A DNA stretch of 64,000 bases from contig NZ_JAEHFY010000005.1 in the NCBI RefSeq assembly GCF_016623585.1, positions 62,001-126,000 on the forward strand, in the 5' to 3' direction. This document shows, in pieces, positions 60,529 to 64,000 of the stretch. Both the position numbers and the translations under genes were made by a program. The number at the start of each line of letters is the position of its first letter. Position 1 is the stretch's first letter. The stretch is from Pedobacter segetis (GTDB taxonomy: Bacteria > Bacteroidota > Bacteroidia > Sphingobacteriales > Sphingobacteriaceae). Under the pieces are notes generated by a model. It did no database searches, had not been told where the DNA came from, and saw only the letters and a program-made list of their open reading frames with translations.

Positions 60529-61035
60529 ATGATGAATCTTCACTTAACCGATAGAATAACCACTAGTCTCCCAATAAATCGTGTGGAATTTGTTAGACGA
60601 CTTGAATTGCTAACTGAAAGTGGTAATACCACAATTTTATCCGACTTTAAGGATAATTTCTCTAAAAGTGACAAGAAATTTAAGGGGAAAATCGACTTAA
60701 ATAAATTCAAAATTAAAAAAAGAAGAAAACTATTTGACACCAATTTTAATGTTGCTGTTGCAAATGGCGAAATTAAAGAAGATAAAGACTCATTAATGAT
60801 TGAAATTGATGGTTTTGCTAACTCAAAATACATACTCTTTCCAGCTTTTTTAATCTCTTTAGTATTTTTTCTAACAATTTTCTTCTCCGACCAAAAAATT
60901 GACGCTTCTATTATTTCTTCATTTTTAAAAACAGTAATTTTTATTTCAATTATCTATATCCTTTTATTAAAGCAAAATGTAAAGCTTCTTAAAGATGAAT
61001 TAGAAAATGATTTTGTGGGGGTTTTAAAAAATTAA
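60529..61035 (+). CDS. Two-helix membrane protein of unknown function (orphan)
   Basis: A 168-residue protein not recognised as any family. Residues 1-100 are soluble, basic and helical (SKSDKKFKGKIDLNKFKIKK, then a beta-like VAVANGEIKEDKDSLMIEIDG). Two membrane helices (about 104-120 and 127-147) end in a short cytoplasmic tail. The composition is unusually A+T- and Lys-rich compared with neighbours. It is bounded by repeat-like DNA on both sides (60471-60528 GCTAACGG/GTTAGC-like; 61057-61155 dispersed element), so it is probably acquired. Confidence 0.6.
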   Translation: MMNLHLTDRITTSLPINRVEFVRRLELLTESGNTTILSDFKDNFSKSDKKFKGKIDLNKFKIKKRRKLFDTNFNVAVANGEIKEDKDSLMIEIDGFANSKYILFPAFLISLVFFLTIFFSDQKIDASIISSFLKTVIFISIIYILLLKQNVKLLKDELENDFVGVLKN

Positions 61036-61056
61036 ATGTGTGAAAAAAAAGCTACC

Positions 61057-61155
61057 GCTAACAGCAAATTTGCACAAAAATGGCTGACTGCGGTTTACGC
61101 TAATCCATCAGTTATTTAATTAATTTAGTGCGGTACAACAACGGTTCTTAAAGTA
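61057..61155. repeat. Dispersed intergenic element, copy B (GCTAACAGCAAATT...GGTTCTTAAAGTAA)
   Basis: GCTAACAGCAAATT at 61057-61070 and TTATTTAATTAATTTAGTGC, GGTACAACAACGGTTCT, AAGTAA at 61112-61155 recur in the order seen at 40438-40532. The rest of 61036-61294 has a CGTTATAGGCAATAC stretch near 61188 and no gene. Confidence 0.6.
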
Positions 61156-61294
61156 AAACCGCAAATTCTTAAATACGCCAAATCGTTATAGGCAATACCC
61201 ACGCAACACCCAACGAACAGGCAAAACCTTGATCATATGTTGGAATTTAACCAAATAACACAGCTAATCGAGTCAATTTTACTACCTTTATCGA

Positions 61295-62179
61295 ATGTTT
61301 TATAGACGGAAAGTTATATTAGCCCTGTTGCAAATTTTTGATAGAAAGATTGATAAAATCAGCCTACAAAAATTGCTTTACCTTTTTACAAAATATCAGG
61401 CTAAACCCGAATACGATTTCATTCCGTATAAATACGGCTGTTATTCGTATTCTGCAAATGCAGACTTAACGTCTATGGTTAATAAAGGAATGTTGAGCGA
61501 AACAACAAGCCATTTTACAAGCAACGAAACGACAGATTATTTTAAAACACTTAAAGCGGACGACAAGAAGATAATGTTGTATGTAAAAGACCAATACGGA
61601 AAAATGAGTGCTGATAATTTAATGAAGCACACGTATTTAAACTTTCCATACTCTGCAATAAACAGCGTAAAAGCAAAAGAAATTTTAACGACAGAACAAT
61701 TTGAAAAAGTGAATAAAAGTCGTCCAAAAAGCAATAAAACAATTTTGTTTACTATCGGTTATGAAGGAATTTCGTTAGAAGAATACTTAAATCGTTTGCT
61801 GAAAAATGATGTAAAAGTTTTAGTTGATGTTCGCAACAATCCGTTAAGTATGAAATACGGATTTAGCAAAAGTCAATTACTACGTTATTGCAATAGCTTG
61901 GGTATTGAATATGTACATTATCCAGAAGTTGGCATACAATCTGAACAACGACAAGAACTAAATACACAAGCTGATTACGATAAATTATTTGCTGTTTACT
62001 GCGAAAACAACTTAACGAAAACAACCTCTTCGCAAGAGAAAATCTTAAACCTACTTAAAGAAAAAAAACGCATAGCCTTAACTTGCTTTGAAGCAAACAT
62101 TTGCCAATGTCACCGCAAACATTTAGCGGAAGCCATTGAGAACTTGCCTAATTTTAAATATGAAGTAAACCATATTTAA
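61295..62179 (+). CDS. DUF488 domain protein with N-terminal helical/winged-helix-like domain
   Basis: A 294-residue two-part protein. Residues 1-135 (MFYRRKVILALLQIFDRKIDKISLQKLLYLF, then PEYDFIPYKYGCYS) resemble Panacea/DUF4065-like winged helices. Residues 148-290 are DUF488: ILFTIGYEGISLEEYLNRLL, KVLVDVRNNPLS, FSKSQL, YVHYPEVG, and a C-terminal CFEANICQCHRKHLAEAI with the conserved Cys-His-Arg. DUF488 is thought to bind or modify nucleic acid, but its chemistry is unknown. The next gene begins two bases after its stop. Confidence 0.78.
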   Translation: MFYRRKVILALLQIFDRKIDKISLQKLLYLFTKYQAKPEYDFIPYKYGCYSYSANADLTSMVNKGMLSETTSHFTSNETTDYFKTLKADDKKIMLYVKDQYGKMSADNLMKHTYLNFPYSAINSVKAKEILTTEQFEKVNKSRPKSNKTILFTIGYEGISLEEYLNRLLKNDVKVLVDVRNNPLSMKYGFSKSQLLRYCNSLGIEYVHYPEVGIQSEQRQELNTQADYDKLFAVYCENNLTKTTSSQEKILNLLKEKKRIALTCFEANICQCHRKHLAEAIENLPNFKYEVNHI

Positions 62180-62180
62180 A

Positions 62181-63005
62181 ATGGCAAAAACAAAAGTTTT
62201 AATTACGGTAAAAACCTACCCTGCCATTTCGAGCAAATATGACGAATTGGTTTGTACGGCAGGATTTCTTGAAGACGGTAGTTGGATTAGAATTTACCCT
62301 ATTCAATTCCGTAAAAAATCGTTTGAGGAGCAATACAAAAAATATGATTGGATAGAAATTGACCTAGTGAAAAACACAAGCGATTTCAGAAAAGAAAGTT
62401 TTAGACCAGTTTCTTATGACACAGAAATAAAGATTTTAGACCATTTAGACACTAAAAGCAATTGGTTGTTAAGAAAGGAAATCGTGTTTAAAAACAAAGT
62501 CTATACCGATATTGAAGAACTGAAAGCAGAAGCCAAAAATCGCAAAATAATGACTTCTCTTGCTGTCTTCAAGCCAACTGAAATTGTTGATTTCACGATT
62601 GAGCAAGTAGAACGAGAATGGGATGAAAAGAAACTCAAAAAATTAAAACAATACAGAAGCAGTAATTTATTTGCCCAAGAAGATGAAGATTTGTTTGAAG
62701 TCGTAAGAAAACTACCGTATAAATTTTCTTATGTTTTGCGTGATTGCAACGGAAAACAAAGCAAAATGATGATTGAAGATTGGGAAATAGGTCAACTTTA
62801 TTGGAATTGTCTTTCTCGACACGAGGGCAACGAAGCAAAAACAGTTGAAGATGTTAAGAAAAAATACTTTGACGACTTTGCAAAAACAAAAGATTTGTAT
62901 TTGTTTTTAGGGACATCGCAACTTCATCATTTAACAGGCAAAAATCCATTTATGATTATCGGCACTTTTCACCCTAAAATAGAAATACAAACTTCTTTGT
63001 TCTGA
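62181..63005 (+). CDS. Unknown partner protein of the DUF488 gene
   Basis: A 274-residue soluble protein not identified. Notable segments: VLITVKTYPAISSKYDELVCTAGFLEDGSWIRIYPIQFRK near the N-terminus (a beta-hairpin-rich fold), a Lys/Glu-rich helical middle (about 105-160), LPYKFSYVLRDCNGKQSKMMIEDWEIGQLYWNC near 185-215, and DLYLFLGTSQLHHLTGKNPFMIIGTFHP at the end. The first and last blocks are likely functional sites. The gap to the DUF488 gene is one base; conserved pairing across bacteria is recalled but unchecked. Confidence 0.65.
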   Translation: MAKTKVLITVKTYPAISSKYDELVCTAGFLEDGSWIRIYPIQFRKKSFEEQYKKYDWIEIDLVKNTSDFRKESFRPVSYDTEIKILDHLDTKSNWLLRKEIVFKNKVYTDIEELKAEAKNRKIMTSLAVFKPTEIVDFTIEQVEREWDEKKLKKLKQYRSSNLFAQEDEDLFEVVRKLPYKFSYVLRDCNGKQSKMMIEDWEIGQLYWNCLSRHEGNEAKTVEDVKKKYFDDFAKTKDLYLFLGTSQLHHLTGKNPFMIIGTFHPKIEIQTSLF

Positions 63006-63192
63006 CAATGAATGACAAGAAGTATTGCCAATAACAAGGTATTGCCAATAACTTGGCTGAAAAGCTTCGATTGAACGTTTGTGCAAGGTTCAACATCTGT
63101 TCTTTGTTTGAACTGAAGTGCTAAGAACACCCTCCCTTCGCAAAGTCCCAATCCGTTATAAGTCTTTTGCCTAAAATCTTCCGCCAGAAAAC

Positions 63193-63945
63193 CTAATCAT
63201 TAGTTTTTCCTTTTTTTAGATAATAAAAAGCCAATTTAAATGCGATTATAACATGGTTAAAAAGGTTAGGAAAAAACCCGTAATACTTTTTAAAAATTTG
63301 GTAACGTTCTAACAAGCTTTGCCTTTGGCGTTTTTTAGACATCCCGCCAATTAAATATTTAGCCACGTACATTTTAGTGTTCATTATGGTTTTGGCTTTA
63401 GAAATAGCGTCCAAGATCCAATCAATATCTGCACTTAACTGATATTGTGGGTCGTAAAATTTAGTGATAGATTTTTTGATATAGATAGCTTGGTGGCTCA
63501 CGCTCATCCCAAACCTAAAACTGTTTAAATCCAATCTCTCTGGTGCTTTATGCCTTCTTTGCCCTTGGTTTATCAAATCCTCATCGATCATCTCTGTCTC
63601 GCCATAGTAAATATCGGCGAAAGCTTGATCTTTAAAAATGGTTGCAACCGTATTTTTGTCATAAATTTCATCTCCAGAATTCATAAACAAAATATAATCG
63701 CCTTTGGCCAATTTTAATCCCTTGTTCATGGCATCGTAAATCCCTTTATCAGGTTCAGAAAGTACTATATCTATGTTTTCTTTATATTTTTCGATGATCG
63801 CTAAAGTGCCGTCGGTAGATTTTCCATCAATAATAAGGTATTCTATATTAGGATAAGTTTGTTGGGCTACAGATTTTATGGTCCGCTCAATGTGTTTTAC
63901 ATTGTTAAAAACTACCGTAATAACAGATAAAAGCGGTTTTTTCAT
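63193..63945 (-). CDS. Glycosyltransferase family 2
   Basis: The 250-residue GT-A enzyme has SVITVVFNNVKHIERTIKSVAQQTYPNIEYLIIDGKSTDGT at 6-46, EPDKGIYDAMNKGLKLAKGDYILFMNSGDE near 80-109 (DxD-like region), and a C-terminal amphipathic/hydrophobic tail (FFPNLFNHVIIAFKLAFYYLKKG). It is likely a polysaccharide or O-antigen glycosyltransferase. Its ATG overlaps the stop of the gene entering from the right edge (ATGA), so it belongs to a glycan operon read on the minus strand. Confidence 0.9.
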   Translation of the reverse strand: MKKPLLSVITVVFNNVKHIERTIKSVAQQTYPNIEYLIIDGKSTDGTLAIIEKYKENIDIVLSEPDKGIYDAMNKGLKLAKGDYILFMNSGDEIYDKNTVATIFKDQAFADIYYGETEMIDEDLINQGQRRHKAPERLDLNSFRFGMSVSHQAIYIKKSITKFYDPQYQLSADIDWILDAISKAKTIMNTKMYVAKYLIGGMSKKRQRQSLLERYQIFKKYYGFFPNLFNHVIIAFKLAFYYLKKGKTND

Positions 63946-64000
63946 GATGATGTTAATGATCGGTAAAGGGCCAAATATTTTTCTGCAACTATTTCTTCAC
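63942..64000 (-). CDS. C-terminal end of a further minus-strand gene, probably glycosyltransferase (partial)
   Basis: Coming from the right edge, the frame ends EEIVAEKYLALYRSLTSS and TGA at 63944-63942. The AEKYLALYRSL ending is typical of GT4-type glycosyltransferase C-termini. Overlap of the stop with the GT2 start in ATGA indicates coupling. Only 18 residues are visible. Confidence 0.55.
   Translation of the reverse strand, partial: EEIVAEKYLALYRSLTSS

Noticed and set aside
61057-61205. Possible integron attC site in the dispersed element
   Set aside because: The GCTAAC and CGTTATAGG ends do not fit RYYYAAC/GTTRRRY well and no integrase gene is in the window; kept only as a hypothesis.
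1-64000. CRISPR array, tRNA or rRNA genes
   Set aside because: No regularly spaced direct repeats, cloverleaf-type GTTCRA sequences or rRNA-like segments were seen when reading through; repeats present are dispersed and irregular.

Overview
The window is a stretch of a low-GC (visibly A+T-rich) Bacteroidetes chromosome, most likely from the family Sphingobacteriaceae (Pedobacter-like). Support comes from the gene repertoire: an IPExxxVDY-family protein, a DUF4270 lipoprotein, DUF4199 and DUF2752 proteins, TlpA-like redoxins with lipoprotein signals, a single-domain starch-synthase-like protein beside panC, and a three-gene sdhCAB locus with a di-heme type cytochrome b. Several upstream regions carry the Bacteroidetes promoter pattern TTG/TTTG, about 19-20 bp, then TAnnTTTG, and Shine-Dalgarno sequences are mostly weak. 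Genes lie on both strands, mostly as short operons. No rRNA, tRNA, CRISPR array, integrase, transposase or phage block was seen.

Layout. 0-8 kb: end of an outer-membrane-like protein, lptC, a two-gene glycine betaine/choline-type ABC importer, rnc, fabF-acpP, an IPExxxVDY protein and pyk. 8-13 kb: an accessory patch with a frameshifted endonuclease/exonuclease/phosphatase gene, a higBA-type toxin-antitoxin pair, ssb, ilvE, ruvX and a DUF1016 PDDEXK nuclease leading into recQ. 15.6-25 kb: a membrane metallophosphoesterase, rarA, two lipoproteins (one a redoxin), a decayed yefM-yoeB pair, an acyl-CoA dehydrogenase, and an adenylyltransferase/flippase-like/panD/panC run. 25-38 kb: a starch-synthase-like protein, a DUF4270 lipoprotein, glmS, a nucleotidyltransferase pair, mfd, three small membrane proteins, a TPR sensor-like protein, a Nif3-like protein and a zinc-ribbon coiled-coil protein. 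38-50 kb: a TPR protein, a PIN toxin pair, HD hydrolase, a GGCT-like protein, a UbiA / type III polyketide synthase / methyltransferase cluster, a HigA remnant, a Doc toxin pair, a SerB-like fusion, an SDR, an arginase-fold protein and a TlpA redoxin. 50-64 kb: sdhBAC, pdeM, degP-like protease, dnaG-yraN, a glutaminyl cyclotransferase, an orphan membrane protein, a DUF488 two-gene unit, and glycosyltransferases entering from the right edge.

Most of the window is core metabolism and DNA maintenance: fatty-acid synthesis, TCA cycle, pantothenate, amino-sugar synthesis, replication priming, and transcription-coupled and recombination repair. Small accessory modules are sprinkled between these genes. 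At least seven toxin-antitoxin-like loci or remnants are visible in 64 kb, several broken by identifiable single lesions. Intergenic gaps hold families of short degenerate repeats and palindromes.

The most interesting items are: a substrate-binding domain that appears circularly permuted within the ABC importer; a compact type III PKS / methyltransferase / prenyltransferase cluster; a DUF488 plus unknown-protein pair that may be an undescribed two-gene system; in-frame DNA palindromes inside the DUF1016 nuclease; and a TPR protein with a phosphoacceptor-like helix but no kinase ATPase domain. All calls come from reading the sequence; no database search was run.
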